Assembly: GCA_964371155.1 (NCBI GenBank) | Contig: CAYJLI010000005.1 | Span: forward strand, 3,932 to 67,931 | Origin: CAYJEQ01 sp964371155 | GTDB lineage: Bacteria; Bacillota; Clostridia; Oscillospirales; Ruminococcaceae | Length of the DNA stretch: 64,000 nt | Direction of reading: 5' to 3' | In this document: positions 35,581-45,099 of the stretch, piece by piece | Position numbering within the stretch: the stretch's first letter is position 1 | Layout: every line of letters starts with the position of its first letter | The notes under the pieces: generated by a model | Databases searched by the model: none | What the model saw: only the letters and a program-made list of their open reading frames with translations | What the model was told of the DNA's origin: nothing | Translations under genes and position numbers: made by a program

Positions 35581-36456
35581 TTAGTCTTTAAGCCTTGGGT
35601 CGAGTGCATCCCTTAGTCCGTCGCCAAATATATTGAGTGCGTAAATTGTAAGCATTATGGCAAGACCTGGGAAGGTAGCCATGTACCAATCACTGCGCAG
35701 ATACTGTCTCGCTGAGGAGAGCATTGCGCCCCATTCCGGCTCTGGAGGTGTGATACCAAGACCTAAGAAGCTAAGCGCCGACGCCGATAGAATAGCCCCC
35801 GCCACACCGAGTGTAGCCTGTACTATAATAGGTGCCATTGCATTTGGCAGAATGTGCTCTATGATAATTCTTCTATCGCTTACACCAATACTCTTTGCCG
35901 CTTCTATGTATTCCTGCTCTTTAACGGTGAGCACTGAAGCCCTTACAATTCTCGCATAGGAGGGAATAGAGCCAAATCCTATTGCAATCATCATATTATT
36001 AAGACCTGGGCCGAGTGCAGAAGCAAGTGCTATTGCCAAAAGCATCCCTGGGATTGCAAGCATTATATCCATGAAACGCATGATGATATTATCAGTTCTT
36101 TTTCCATAGAACGCCGCAATAGCTCCCAGTGTACCGCCTATGAGAGCCGCTACACCAACAGCGATAAATCCAACAGTCAGCGATACTCTACTTCCATATA
36201 TAACACGGCTGAGTATGTCACGCCCTGAGCTGTCCGTACCAAATGGATGCTCCCAGCTTGGCGGATTGCGCACTATTTGAAGATTTTGCTCGTCATAGGG
36301 ATATGGTGCAATAAAATCTGCAAAAATTGCAATGAAAACCAATGCAACAATTACATAAAACCCGAACATAGCCATTTTATTTTTATTTAGTCTGCGCCAT
36401 ACATCCAGCCACAGACTGCGTCTTTTATATGTGTTTTGTTGATTATTCTTCGCCAT
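35581..36456 (-). CDS. dppC: Peptide ABC transporter permease DppC/OppC
   Basis: Permease of 291 residues with an N-terminal cytoplasmic OppC-N segment (WRRLNKNKMAMFGF), a DFIAPYPYDEQ extracellular loop, HPFGTDSSGRDILSRVIYG and a coupling loop EYIEAAKSIGVSDRRIIIEHILPN. About six helices. GGAGGG precedes the ATG, and the dppB stop is adjacent, so the two permeases are translated together. Confidence 0.94.
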   Translation of the reverse strand: MAKNNQQNTYKRRSLWLDVWRRLNKNKMAMFGFYVIVALVFIAIFADFIAPYPYDEQNLQIVRNPPSWEHPFGTDSSGRDILSRVIYGSRVSLTVGFIAVGVAALIGGTLGAIAAFYGKRTDNIIMRFMDIMLAIPGMLLAIALASALGPGLNNMMIAIGFGSIPSYARIVRASVLTVKEQEYIEAAKSIGVSDRRIIIEHILPNAMAPIIVQATLGVAGAILSASALSFLGLGITPPEPEWGAMLSSARQYLRSDWYMATFPGLAIMLTIYALNIFGDGLRDALDPRLKD

Positions 36457-37425
36457 TTATTTACCCTCCGCTACTGCAACTTTTTTCACTCTATCATTTT
36501 TGTACTGGGATTTAATTCGTGGATCGATATAGCTGTACAAAATATCTATGAGTAGGTTTACACAGCAGAAAAGAAGTGCTAAGAATAATACTCCGCCCTG
36601 TACTACTGGGAAATCCCTATTTTTAATTGAGTCGATCATGAATTTGCCAAGCCCTGGGATTGCGAAAACTGATTCAACAAGCACCGAGCCGCCGAGCATT
36701 GCGCCAAACTGCATACCTACTACTGTGATTATCGGCATGAGCGCATTTTTAAGTGCGTGATGCAGTATTATAACTCTTTCGGATTGTCCTTTGGCACGAG
36801 CTGTTCTTATATAGTCCTGCCTTACAACTTCAAGCATGCTTGAGCGTGTCATACGCATTATTGATGCCGCCGCACTTGTGCCCGTTGTAAATGCAGGGAG
36901 CACCCAATATTCCCAACCATAGGAGCCTGAAGCGGGGAACCATCCAAGCCATACCGAAAATACAATGATGCTCATTAGTCCCTGCCAGAAGTTTGGCATC
37001 GACACCCCAGCAAGTGCAACACCTGTGGAGATTTTATCAAACATCGAGTACTGCCTTGTGGCGGATATAACTCCGAGCAGTATACCCATTGTAACCGATA
37101 TACTCGCACTGAGCACCGCAAGTGTGAAAGTGGTGGGGAAGCGCTCAAGAATAACTTCTGTTACTGAGGCTTTTGATTGGAAAGAAATTCCGAAGTCAAA
37201 TCTTGTTACAACGCCTATAACATAATTAAAAAATCTCACGAAAAATGGGTCATTAAGCCCAAGCTCTTCTTCCATCGTGGCAACAGCCTCTGCGGTTGCG
37301 GATTCTCCGAGCATTATTTCCGCAGGGTTTCCTGGGGTGATTTCAATGATGCAAAACACTATGAACAATACCCCAAGCAATACGGGGATCATCATAAGGA
37401 GTCTTTTAAAAATATACTTGTGCAT
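36457..37425 (-). CDS. dppB: Peptide ABC transporter permease DppB/OppB
   Basis: Permease of 322 residues, six helices, with the classical PGNPAEIMLGESATAE loop after the first helix and a coupling loop DYIRTARAKGQSERVIILHHALKN. VFAIPGLGKFMIDSI is the OppB/DppB signature near the end. AAAGG lies 8 bases before the ATG. It is the first gene of the peptide island; 366 bases of A/T-rich DNA separate it from the divergent PatB-like gene. No clear minus-strand promoter of consensus type was found in that gap. Confidence 0.94.
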   Translation of the reverse strand: MHKYIFKRLLMMIPVLLGVLFIVFCIIEITPGNPAEIMLGESATAEAVATMEEELGLNDPFFVRFFNYVIGVVTRFDFGISFQSKASVTEVILERFPTTFTLAVLSASISVTMGILLGVISATRQYSMFDKISTGVALAGVSMPNFWQGLMSIIVFSVWLGWFPASGSYGWEYWVLPAFTTGTSAAASIMRMTRSSMLEVVRQDYIRTARAKGQSERVIILHHALKNALMPIITVVGMQFGAMLGGSVLVESVFAIPGLGKFMIDSIKNRDFPVVQGGVLFLALLFCCVNLLIDILYSYIDPRIKSQYKNDRVKKVAVAEGK

Positions 37426-37694
37426 TTAGTTTCGCCTTTCTCTTAAATAGTTGTAAATTTGGCATACTTATAGACAGTATTTTACTACTTAATGAATTAA
37501 AAATCAATTAAAATGTGTAATATTTACAATTTAATGGGAAAATGCATAATTTATGACTAAAAATGTGTGTAAAATATTAATTTTTGAACTATCTTTGTGA
37601 ATAATATAACAATGTTTATACATTTTTTTATTATAGTTTAATAAAATTGGATGTCTTTCCTAATTTTAAATTTCATGATACGCTTAAAATGTTC

Positions 37695-37723
37695 TTTACA
37701 AAGTGCGCAATGAAAGCTATAAT
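37695..37723 (+). promoter_or_regulatory. Sigma-A promoter of the PatB-like gene
   Basis: -35 TTTACA (37695-37700), spacer of 17, -10 TATAAT (37718-37723), about 68 bases before the ATG. The remainder of the 366-base gap (37426-37694) is A/T-rich with no recognised feature. Confidence 0.75.
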
Positions 37724-37791
37724 TAACATATATTAGGCGAAATCGCAAATAATTTTGCCTAAATTTTATAAGTCGAAAGGAAAAAAACTTT

Positions 37792-38976
37792 ATGAGCCAT
37801 TTTTCCCATGAAAATGTAAATTTTGATGTCTTAAAAAAGAAAGCTTTTAATTACAGATGGGCGGAGATACCGGAGGGTGTTATTCCTCTTACCGCCGCTG
37901 ATTCAGACTTCCCTGCAGCTCCGGAAATCATAGAGGATATTATCAATTATGTTAAGGATGGTTACCTTTCTTATACGCCTAAGCTCGGCTTGCAAGAGTT
38001 TAGAGAAAGCATTGCAGAAAGCATTAACCGCAGAAAAGATGAACATATTAACCCTGAATTTGTGCTTCCGATAGACAGCGCCGCAAGAGGAATGTATATT
38101 ATTGCACAGGCTATGCTTGCTGAAGGCGACGAAATGATTATCTTCGACCCCGTTGATTATCTCTTTAAGCAGTCGGCACTATCCGCTAAGGCTACCCCCG
38201 TATACTTCCCATCGGTGCTCGACGAAGAGGGCTATATTGACTTATCAGGACTTGAAGCGCTCATCACTCCAAAAACAAAGATGATAGGTCTTTGCAATCC
38301 TCACAACCCACTCGGCACACTCTACCGCAAAGAGGATTTACTACATATATTAAATCTTGCCGAAAAATATAACCTCTATATAATGAACGACGAAATATGG
38401 TCGGATATTGTATACCCAGAGCGTGATTTCATCTCGATACTTTCGGTAAATCCCGAGCTTAATAAGAGAGTGCTCTCGGTGTACGGATTTTCAAAATGCT
38501 ACGGTGTGGCTGGGCTTAGAATTGGCTGTATTTACGCACACGACGCAGAAATTTTTGATAAACTCGTAGCCGCTTCCGATGTAATGACAACCGCAGGCGG
38601 TATCGCCTCCATTTCACAAATAGCGGGCATATCCTGCCTAAATAAAGCCGATTACATGGTTAAAAACTATGTGGAGCATCTCACAAAAAACCGTGATATG
38701 GTTTGCGAGAGAATAAATGCAATGCCGATGCTTTCTTGCAGAAGACCTGAGGCTACATTTGTGGTGTTTATAGATGTGAGAGAAACAGGGCTTTCCTCCA
38801 CCGAGTTTACCGACTTCATGATGGAAAAGGCAAAACTTGCGCTTGTACCAGGCAGTGAGCAGTTCTTTGGCAAGGGCGCCGAAGGCTTTGTAAGGCTTTG
38901 CTTTGCTACGAGCAGGGAAATTTTATCCGAGGGACTCGATAGACTTGAAAAAGGCATTATGATGCTTAAGAAATAA
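37792..38976 (+). CDS. PatB/MalY-like PLP enzyme (C-S lyase or aminotransferase)
   Basis: Fold-type I PLP protein of 394 residues, the length of PatB/MalY. FNYRWAEIPEGVIPLTAADSDFP is the family's opening, CNPHNPLG is the PatB-type cofactor-site motif, NDEIWSDI provides the pyridine-binding Asp and GFSKCYGVAGLRIG the Schiff-base Lys. The likely reaction is beta-cleavage of cystathionine or cysteine to pyruvate, ammonia and a thiol; a transaminase role is also possible. GAAAGGA stands before the ATG. It has its own promoter and terminator, divergent from the peptide importer operon. Confidence 0.85.
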   Translation: MSHFSHENVNFDVLKKKAFNYRWAEIPEGVIPLTAADSDFPAAPEIIEDIINYVKDGYLSYTPKLGLQEFRESIAESINRRKDEHINPEFVLPIDSAARGMYIIAQAMLAEGDEMIIFDPVDYLFKQSALSAKATPVYFPSVLDEEGYIDLSGLEALITPKTKMIGLCNPHNPLGTLYRKEDLLHILNLAEKYNLYIMNDEIWSDIVYPERDFISILSVNPELNKRVLSVYGFSKCYGVAGLRIGCIYAHDAEIFDKLVAASDVMTTAGGIASISQIAGISCLNKADYMVKNYVEHLTKNRDMVCERINAMPMLSCRRPEATFVVFIDVRETGLSSTEFTDFMMEKAKLALVPGSEQFFGKGAEGFVRLCFATSREILSEGLDRLEKGIMMLKK

Positions 38977-38983
38977 TAATTTT

Positions 38984-39012
38984 ATATCCCCCCGCCTTTG
39001 GCGGGGGGATAT
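38984..39012 (+). terminator. Intrinsic terminator after the PatB-like gene
   Basis: ATATCCCCCCGCC-TTT-GGCGGGGGGATAT, a very stable 13-base stem. A sister hairpin with the same CCCCCCGC core lies at 40337-40377. Confidence 0.85.
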
Positions 39013-39066
39013 ATAACTTAAATGCTAATACTTAAAGACCATGGACTTAGGATTGGGGGATCATTT

Positions 39067-40314
39067 ATGTTAGAATATTTTGTGTTATTGTTAACGGTAT
39101 TGGTAGGTGTATCCTTTTTAAATGAAAAGCTATTTAAATTGCCGAATGAAATATTACTGTTAATTGCTTCAATTTTGATAGCGCTTATTTACAGTGGGAT
39201 ATCCGCTTTCTCAGATGCTCTGCCACCTAATCCTTTGCCGACTCATTTTCTCGATGATTTTTTAGTAAAGGGTGTACTCTGCTTTATTTTATTTGCAGGC
39301 TCTTGCACCTTTAGCTTTAAAAAGGTAAAAAAATCTGTGAAGACAATTTTCACAATGTCGATAGTGACAACTCTTTTAGCGGCAATTTTTTATGGAACAT
39401 TAAGCTATTTAGTTTTTAGTTTAATTCCACTTGTAGAGATCGATTTCTTACATCATTTATTAATAGGTTGTATAATTTCACCAACCGACCCAATAGCAGC
39501 TATGAGTATTTTACGAAAAATAGGAATATCCGAAGAAATCGAAACAGTAATTGAGGGTGAATCTTTATTTAATGATGGTGTTGGGATTTCTTTGTTTATC
39601 ATTGTTGGTTCGGCGATAAAAAGTGGCTCAAACCAAATAAATATAGGTGAGTTTTTTTCGACTCTAACCTATGAAATATGTTTTGCAGTGGCGATTGCGT
39701 TGGCAATTTCTTTTGCACTATTTAAGCTCTTTAGCAAAACAAATGATTGTAATTTACAAATATTCACGAGCATTTTAGCTGTTTCTACTTGTTATGTTAT
39801 ATGCGAAGCAATCGGCTGTTCAAGCGCCATTGCAAGTGTTATTTGTGGAATGTATTTTGCAAGCAAAACCACAATGGAAGAGGATCAAGCACACCTATCA
39901 AACTATTTTGTCTTTTGGAATATAGCGGACAACCTTTTAAATGGGCTTTTATACATAATATTAGGACTTACATTTATAAATCTGTTTGTTTATATAAATC
40001 ATAATATTTTAGCAATTGTATTTACTGTTATAATAAGTATTTTGGCAAGGTATTTGAGTGTGTTTATATCCACACCTTTATTAAGACCGTTGCCCGAAAA
40101 ACTACCCCCTATAAAATTCACTAATTTAATGACATATTCCGGTATAAAAGGGGCACTTAGCTTAGCACTTGTATTAAGTGCAATCGAGTATTTTACTACA
40201 GATGGCTTTAATACAGCGGTTATATCAGTCGCTGGTGTTGTGCTATTTACAACTCTTATACAGGGACTATCAATAGGCAAATTTTACAAACGCTTTTATA
40301 TGGCATCCACTTAA
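39067..40314 (+). CDS. Na+/H+ antiporter, CPA1/NhaP type
   Basis: Integral membrane cation-proton antiporter of 415 residues, about twelve helices. The conserved ion-binding motifs are CIISPTDPIAAMSIL (TDP) and EGESLFNDGVGI (ND), as in the CPA1 NhaP/NHE family. It would export Na+ or K+ for H+ and set cytoplasmic pH. The start at 39067 is chosen for GGGGGA about 8 bases upstream; the in-frame ATG at 39022 lies next to the preceding terminator. Its codon use is more A/T-rich than its neighbours, with many TTA and ATA codons, which may hint at transfer. Ends at a strong hairpin. Confidence 0.88.
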   Translation: MLEYFVLLLTVLVGVSFLNEKLFKLPNEILLLIASILIALIYSGISAFSDALPPNPLPTHFLDDFLVKGVLCFILFAGSCTFSFKKVKKSVKTIFTMSIVTTLLAAIFYGTLSYLVFSLIPLVEIDFLHHLLIGCIISPTDPIAAMSILRKIGISEEIETVIEGESLFNDGVGISLFIIVGSAIKSGSNQINIGEFFSTLTYEICFAVAIALAISFALFKLFSKTNDCNLQIFTSILAVSTCYVICEAIGCSSAIASVICGMYFASKTTMEEDQAHLSNYFVFWNIADNLLNGLLYIILGLTFINLFVYINHNILAIVFTVIISILARYLSVFISTPLLRPLPEKLPPIKFTNLMTYSGIKGALSLALVLSAIEYFTTDGFNTAVISVAGVVLFTTLIQGLSIGKFYKRFYMAST

Positions 40315-40336
40315 ATTAATTTATAATAAAACAAAT

Positions 40337-40377
40337 AATGATATATCCCCCCGCCATAAGCGGGGGGATATATCATT
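40337..40377. terminator. Bidirectional intrinsic terminator
   Basis: AATGATATATCCCCCCGC and its complement around CATAA, 18-base perfect stem between the convergent antiporter gene and trpS. Confidence 0.85.
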
Positions 40378-40396
40378 AAAGTGTATTGGGATTATT

Positions 40397-41404
40397 TTAC
40401 AGCACAAACCCAACTTTTTTATACATCTTCTCAACTGTGCGCCCTGCAATATTTCCAGCCTTTTGCGCACCGCTTTGATATAGCGATTTTAGGTATTCTT
40501 TATCAGCCATTATCGCATTATATTTATCCCTAATCGGGGCAATTTCCGCTATAACAGCCTCGCCCACAGCTATTTTAAAATCGCCGTAGCCTTTGCCCTC
40601 AAAACGCTTTTCTATCGCCTCAAAGCTCTCGCCAGTAATGGCGCTGAGTATCGACATTAAATTATTTATCCCCGCTTTGTCCTCACCGTAGCACACCTTT
40701 GTGTCGGAGTCGGTCACTGCCCTTTTAAACTTATTCATAATCTGGGCGTCGGTGTCGGTAAGTGTGACATATGCATTGCTATTCTCATCGGATTTCGACA
40801 TCTTCTTCGTAGGCTCTTGCAGTGACATCACCCTTGCGCCAACTTTATTATAATAACCCTCGGGCACGGTGAACACCTTGCCGTGGTTGTGGTTAAACCT
40901 GTTTGCAATGTCCCTTGAAAGCTCTAAATGCTGTCTTTGGTCGTCGCCCACGGGTACAAAATTTGCCTGATATAGCAAAATATCCGCCGCCATTAGTGTT
41001 GGGTAGGTGAAAAGCCCTGCGTTGATGTTTTCGGGGTGCCTGTCGGACTTATCTTTAAACTGGGTCATCCTTGAGAGCTCGCCATACTGGGTGTAGCAGT
41101 TTAGCACCCATGCACCCTGAGCGTGCGCCGGCACATGGCTTTGGATAAACACCACCGATTTTTCAGGGTCAACACCGCAGGCAAGCAGCATTGCATAGGC
41201 TTCTATTGTTTTTTGCCTGAGTTGTGCTGGCTCTTGGCGAACAGTTATTGCATGCTGATCCACCACGCAGTATACACAGCGGTAATCGTCCTGCATTTTA
41301 ACCCAGTTTTTAAGTGCTCCAAGATAATTTCCGAGAGTGAAGCTTCCCGTGGGCTGTATCCCTGAAAAAACTATCGGTTTTTTCACCTGTGTATTTTCCT
41401 GCAT
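40397..41404 (-). CDS. trpS: Tryptophanyl-tRNA synthetase
   Basis: Class I aminoacyl-tRNA synthetase that charges tRNA-Trp, 335 residues, standard length. ATP site motif of the HIGH type is seen in SGIQPTGSFTLGNYLGAL, and the KMSKS loop as KKMSKSDEN; VYCVVDQHAITV and the GDDQRQHLELSRDIA motif are typical. AAAAAAGGAATG lies just upstream. No T-box stem or specifier loop is recognisable in the 163 bases upstream. Confidence 0.96.
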   Translation of the reverse strand: MQENTQVKKPIVFSGIQPTGSFTLGNYLGALKNWVKMQDDYRCVYCVVDQHAITVRQEPAQLRQKTIEAYAMLLACGVDPEKSVVFIQSHVPAHAQGAWVLNCYTQYGELSRMTQFKDKSDRHPENINAGLFTYPTLMAADILLYQANFVPVGDDQRQHLELSRDIANRFNHNHGKVFTVPEGYYNKVGARVMSLQEPTKKMSKSDENSNAYVTLTDTDAQIMNKFKRAVTDSDTKVCYGEDKAGINNLMSILSAITGESFEAIEKRFEGKGYGDFKIAVGEAVIAEIAPIRDKYNAIMADKEYLKSLYQSGAQKAGNIAGRTVEKMYKKVGFVL

Positions 41405-41514
41405 AATGTAATCATTCCTTTTTTGTGTATTTAAGGTTAGCTAATGGCAGAGCCATCTGGCTACTCAATTTCGTCTTATTTTGTATTGCCCTTAATTTCT
41501 TGGTTTCTCATAGG

Positions 41515-41555
41515 GTCACGGGTTGCCATGCCCCTACAAGAAACCATTTCAAATT
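41515..41555. repeat. CATGCCCCTACAA-type repeat copy
   Basis: GGGTCACGGGTTGCCATGCC-CCTACAAGAAACC upstream of trpS, related to the copies at 22893-23120 and 63630-63770. Confidence 0.6.
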
Positions 41556-41567
41556 GTGAAAATACTA

Positions 41568-42752
41568 TTATAGGCTTTCTCTTAGTATCTTGCCCACTAT
41601 TTTTACACCCTCTACTATCTGCTCGTCGCTTGGGGTGGAATAGTTCATTCTAAAGCATTGTGTGCTTATCTTTGTGTCTGCAAGGAAGGTGCTTCCAGGC
41701 ACTGTTGCCACTTTATTATCAAGCATTTTTTCGCAGAGCGCTGGCATGTCTGCACCTTCGGGGAGTGTTACCCAAATGAACATACCGCCCTCGGGCTTTG
41801 TATACTCCACTTCTGGGAAATGCTCTTTTATTGTGTCCATCATCAGTTTGCATTTTCTGCCGTAGATTTTGCTGATGCGGCTTATATGATCATCAAAACT
41901 GTCACTGCTCATTATGCTGTGGCAGATATGCTGTGCAAGTGTATTTGTATGTACATCTCCGCACTGCTTTGCAACTACAATTTTAGATATAATTTCATTG
42001 TGCGCACAAACAAAACCAACTCTAAGCGCTGGGGATACCATCTTAGAGTAGCTTCCACAATAGATTACGATGTCTTCTGTGTCGAAGCTCTTTATGCATG
42101 GAAGTGGCTCGCCTGCAAAGCGAAGTACACCGTATGGGTTGTCTTCTATGATAATAATATTGTTTTCTTTAGCGATTTCGTATAGTGCTTTTCTTTTTTC
42201 TAAGCTCATTGTGATACCTGTTGGGTTTTGGAAATTTGGTATTACATAGATTAGCTTAATTCTTTTATTTTCAGCAATAGCTTTTTTTACACCCTCAATG
42301 GAGATACCGTCATTTTCGATTGGTACGCCGATTAAGTTTGCACCATAGGTTCTAAAGGAGTTTAGCGAGCCGATGAAGGACACACTATCGCAAATAATGC
42401 TGTCGCCTGGCTCACAGAACACTTGGCAAGCGAGCTGTATAGCCTGCTGCGCACCGGAAACTGTGATTAATTCATCATTTGCACCACCAATATTTTCTTT
42501 TTCTTTAAGATATTTTTTTAGTGTTTCCCTAAGAGGTGCGTAGCCCTCTGTTGCAGAATACTGAAGCATTGAAATTGGGTTTTCTTCCATAATTTCAGTC
42601 ATTGCGCCTTTTACCATATCTGTTGGGAATGCGTCTATTGCTGGATTTCCCGAAGCAAATGGGATGATGCCCGGTTGGCTGGCACGCTTTAGCATTTCAC
42701 GGATTAGGGAGGGTTTTAGCTCGTCAAAATGGGAGGAAAACTGATAATTCAT
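41568..42752 (-). CDS. PLP-dependent aminotransferase, 2-aminoadipate/LysN-like
   Basis: Fold-type I aminotransferase of 394 residues resembling the catalytic part of MocR/LysN proteins but without a DNA-binding domain. IPNFQNPTG is the substrate-side motif, IIEDNPYG holds the PLP-binding Asp, and CGSYSKMVSPALRVGF contains the Schiff-base Lys. Substrates in this family are aromatic, branched-chain or aminoadipate amino acids; which applies cannot be read. GAAAGGTAGAG precedes the ATG. In this setting it would deaminate amino acids released from imported peptides. Confidence 0.85.
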   Translation of the reverse strand: MNYQFSSHFDELKPSLIREMLKRASQPGIIPFASGNPAIDAFPTDMVKGAMTEIMEENPISMLQYSATEGYAPLRETLKKYLKEKENIGGANDELITVSGAQQAIQLACQVFCEPGDSIICDSVSFIGSLNSFRTYGANLIGVPIENDGISIEGVKKAIAENKRIKLIYVIPNFQNPTGITMSLEKRKALYEIAKENNIIIIEDNPYGVLRFAGEPLPCIKSFDTEDIVIYCGSYSKMVSPALRVGFVCAHNEIISKIVVAKQCGDVHTNTLAQHICHSIMSSDSFDDHISRISKIYGRKCKLMMDTIKEHFPEVEYTKPEGGMFIWVTLPEGADMPALCEKMLDNKVATVPGSTFLADTKISTQCFRMNYSTPSDEQIVEGVKIVGKILRESL

Positions 42753-42824
42753 AATATTCTCTACCTTTCAATTTTTTGTTTTTTTATTTAATATACATAA
42801 TGTATACATCTGCAAATTGAGTTC

Positions 42825-42858
42825 AGAAGCTCGTAGCCCGATGGGGTTTGGAGCTTCT
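42825..42858. terminator. Inverted repeat between ktrB and the aminotransferase gene
   Basis: AGAAGCTC and GAGCTTCT arms (8 bases) around 18 bases. No strong T-tract follows on the minus strand; its role as a terminator is uncertain. Confidence 0.35.
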
Positions 42859-42926
42859 TATTTAATTGATATTTATTTTAATAGTTAACTCAAATGGGGG
42901 CATATTTTAAAAAATGCACTCCACCA

Positions 42927-44294
42927 CTATCCCACAATAATCTGTGCATCGGGTATAATTTCCATCTTGTTTTTCACACTGCGCATAGCAAGCGAAAGTG
43001 CAAATGAAACAGGGCCTACTCGTCCTAAAAACATAAGTAGTATAAATATTATCTTAGCAGGACTATTTGCAAGGGAAGTAACCCCCACTGAGAGCCCGAC
43101 CGTTGCAAAGGCGGACACCGATTCAAAGAAGCTGTCTATTCCGCTCACACCCTGAGAGGATAGCATTACATTCACAATCCCTGCCGAAACCGATACCGCT
43201 ACTATACCTATAACAAGCACTGAAAGCGCTTTGTAAACTTGGTTTTTATTCACCTGTCTTTTTAAAATGATGGTGTCGTCATATCCTCTTACTACCGAGA
43301 CTATTGTCATCACAATAATTGTTGCGGTGGTAATTTTTATACCGCCCCCAGTGGAGCCGGGTGCCGCACCTATAAACATTAGTATGGAGCAAAACACCTT
43401 TGTAAAGCCATTAAAGGATGCGATGTCCACCGTGTTAAACCCTGCTGTACGGGTGGTTATCGACTGAAACATTGCCGCACCGAATTTTGAAGGTGTTGAG
43501 AGAGATCCAAGGGTGTAGGGATTATTCCACTCTAAAATGAGTATCCCTAAAAAGCCCGATATAATTAAAAAGGCTGTTACGCTCAGCACTATTTTAGTGT
43601 GAAGGAGCAGCTTTTTTCTCTTTGGATAATTTATTAAATCATTCCACACCACAAATCCCAAACCACCTATGATAATTAGCATGCTTATTGTAAAATTCAC
43701 ATTGAAGCTATCGGCGTAATTTACTAAGGAAATATATGCAGTTTCCCTGCCCAGTATATCAAAACCTGCATTGCAGAAAGCGGAAATAGCTAAAAATATC
43801 GAAATAAATATTCCCTCTCTGCCATATATCGGCACAAAGGTAAAGCTCAGCATTACAGCGCCTATAAGCTCTATGCATATTGAGGCGGTAACCACAAATC
43901 GTATAATTCTGCTCACATCGGCTATCGAAATTGAGTTTATCGACTCCTGTGCAAGCTTCATTCCACGAAGCCCTAATTTCTTGCCCATTGCTACTGAGAA
44001 GAATGTAGTTAATGTTACGAGTCCGAGGCCTCCTATTTGTATTAAGGCGAGGATAACCACCTGCCCGAACACCGTCCATTTTGCATAAGTGTCAAACACC
44101 ACAAGCCCTGTCACGCAGGTTGCTGAAGTGGCGGTAAAAAGTGCGTCTAAAAAATTTGTAAAATTGCCGTCTTTAGAAGATATCGGCAGAGTGAGAAGTA
44201 TTGTTCCCACTAAAATAACCATCATAAAACTCAGGGCTATCATTCGTGCAGGAAAAGATAGAAAGCCCTTGTTTTCTTGCTTTTTAATCGGCAT
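42927..44294 (-). CDS. ktrB: Potassium uptake protein KtrB/TrkH
   Basis: Membrane K+ (or Na+-coupled K+) channel-like transporter subunit, 455 residues. Four M1-P-M2 repeats are seen by their selectivity-filter segments: TSATCVTGLVV, SAFCNAGFD, TTRTAGFNT and SAFATVGLSVG. The full set is intact. GGAG precedes the ATG. The cytoplasmic regulatory subunit KtrA/TrkA is not in the vicinity. It is followed by an aminotransferase gene and preceded closely by a Nudix gene on the same strand. Confidence 0.93.
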   Translation of the reverse strand: MPIKKQENKGFLSFPARMIALSFMMVILVGTILLTLPISSKDGNFTNFLDALFTATSATCVTGLVVFDTYAKWTVFGQVVILALIQIGGLGLVTLTTFFSVAMGKKLGLRGMKLAQESINSISIADVSRIIRFVVTASICIELIGAVMLSFTFVPIYGREGIFISIFLAISAFCNAGFDILGRETAYISLVNYADSFNVNFTISMLIIIGGLGFVVWNDLINYPKRKKLLLHTKIVLSVTAFLIISGFLGILILEWNNPYTLGSLSTPSKFGAAMFQSITTRTAGFNTVDIASFNGFTKVFCSILMFIGAAPGSTGGGIKITTATIIVMTIVSVVRGYDDTIILKRQVNKNQVYKALSVLVIGIVAVSVSAGIVNVMLSSQGVSGIDSFFESVSAFATVGLSVGVTSLANSPAKIIFILLMFLGRVGPVSFALSLAMRSVKNKMEIIPDAQIIVG

Positions 44295-44336
44295 AAATTT
44301 TCTCCGTTGTTTCCATCATTTGTAAAGCACAAAAAA

Positions 44337-44756
44337 TTAAATTCCACCAATTGCCTTTAGATGTGTTCTTGCTTTGTTGATTAGAAATTTATCGTTTCTG
44401 AAAGTAACAACTTTATGTGCATCGACAAACGGTACCCAGCGTATCTCGCTTATCTCTTCTTCTTGCATTTTTGTATTTCCATCATGGGTGTATCCAAAAA
44501 AATATACGACTTGTTTTCTCACATTGGGCTTTGGGAAGTATTCCACGCTCTGCCTAAATCCGTCAAAAAGCTCTATTGAAAGCCCTGTTTCTTCCTTAAC
44601 TTCCCTCAGTGCGGTCTGCACTTCGGTTTCGCCTTCTTCAACATGCCCTTTCGGAAATGACCAATGCCCACCATATTTATGTTTTAATAGAAGCATTTCA
44701 TAGTCTTCGCCACTTTTGCGCACTATGAGTGCCCCACATGATTTTTCAAATTTCAT
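44337..44756 (-). CDS. Nudix hydrolase (bis-nucleotide/Ap4A type)
   Basis: 139-residue pyrophosphohydrolase. The Nudix box GHVEEGETEVQTALREVKEE-TGL fits the GX5EX7REUXEEXGU rule completely. SCGALIVRKSGEDYEMLLLKH followed by WSFPKGH is typical of the Ap4A hydrolase branch, which degrades dinucleoside polyphosphates. Two adjacent ATG codons (44759 and 44756) follow GTGAGGTG; the second has the better spacing. Confidence 0.86.
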   Translation of the reverse strand: MKFEKSCGALIVRKSGEDYEMLLLKHKYGGHWSFPKGHVEEGETEVQTALREVKEETGLSIELFDGFRQSVEYFPKPNVRKQVVYFFGYTHDGNTKMQEEEISEIRWVPFVDAHKVVTFRNDKFLINKARTHLKAIGGI

Positions 44757-45056
44757 CATTCACCTCACTGTTTTGACCTATCCTGACAGCATTTACCCTT
44801 AAAAGGTGGCTGCCAAACATCTTAAAGGCAAGATAGCCTTCTTAATTCTAAGTAGTAGTATACCACCTTTGGTTAAATTTTAAAAGAGGTAAAATTTAAT
44901 TTAATGCATTTAATGGGTATATTTACATTAATATTCAATAGCGTTTTGTATATCACGGCAAAAATATTACTTTTTGTATATTTAATTACATCGAAATGTC
45001 CCAAAATGGCGCAATGGAATTGGGCGCCATTATCCACACTCGGCAATCAAAACTGC

Positions 45057-45085
45057 TTGACAATTTTAGCCAATAATATTATAAT
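45057..45085 (+). promoter_or_regulatory. Consensus sigma-A promoter of thiT
   Basis: Perfect -35 TTGACA (45057-45062), spacer of 17, perfect -10 TATAAT (45080-45085). Transcription would start near 45092, just before the TPP riboswitch. Confidence 0.9.
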
Positions 45086-45099
45086 GGCAGTGGATAAAA

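Noticed and set aside
41405..41567. T-box leader before trpS
   Set aside because: No specifier loop, no conserved T-box sequence and no terminator/antiterminator pair could be found in this short region.
41658..42185. 175-codon plus-strand frame opposite the aminotransferase gene
   Set aside because: Antisense shadow; the opposite strand encodes conserved PLP motifs through this whole stretch.
44802..44870. AAAGGTGG/CCACCTTT inverted repeat upstream of the Nudix gene
   Set aside because: Short arms and a 53-base centre; I saw no promoter or regulator context that makes it more than chance.
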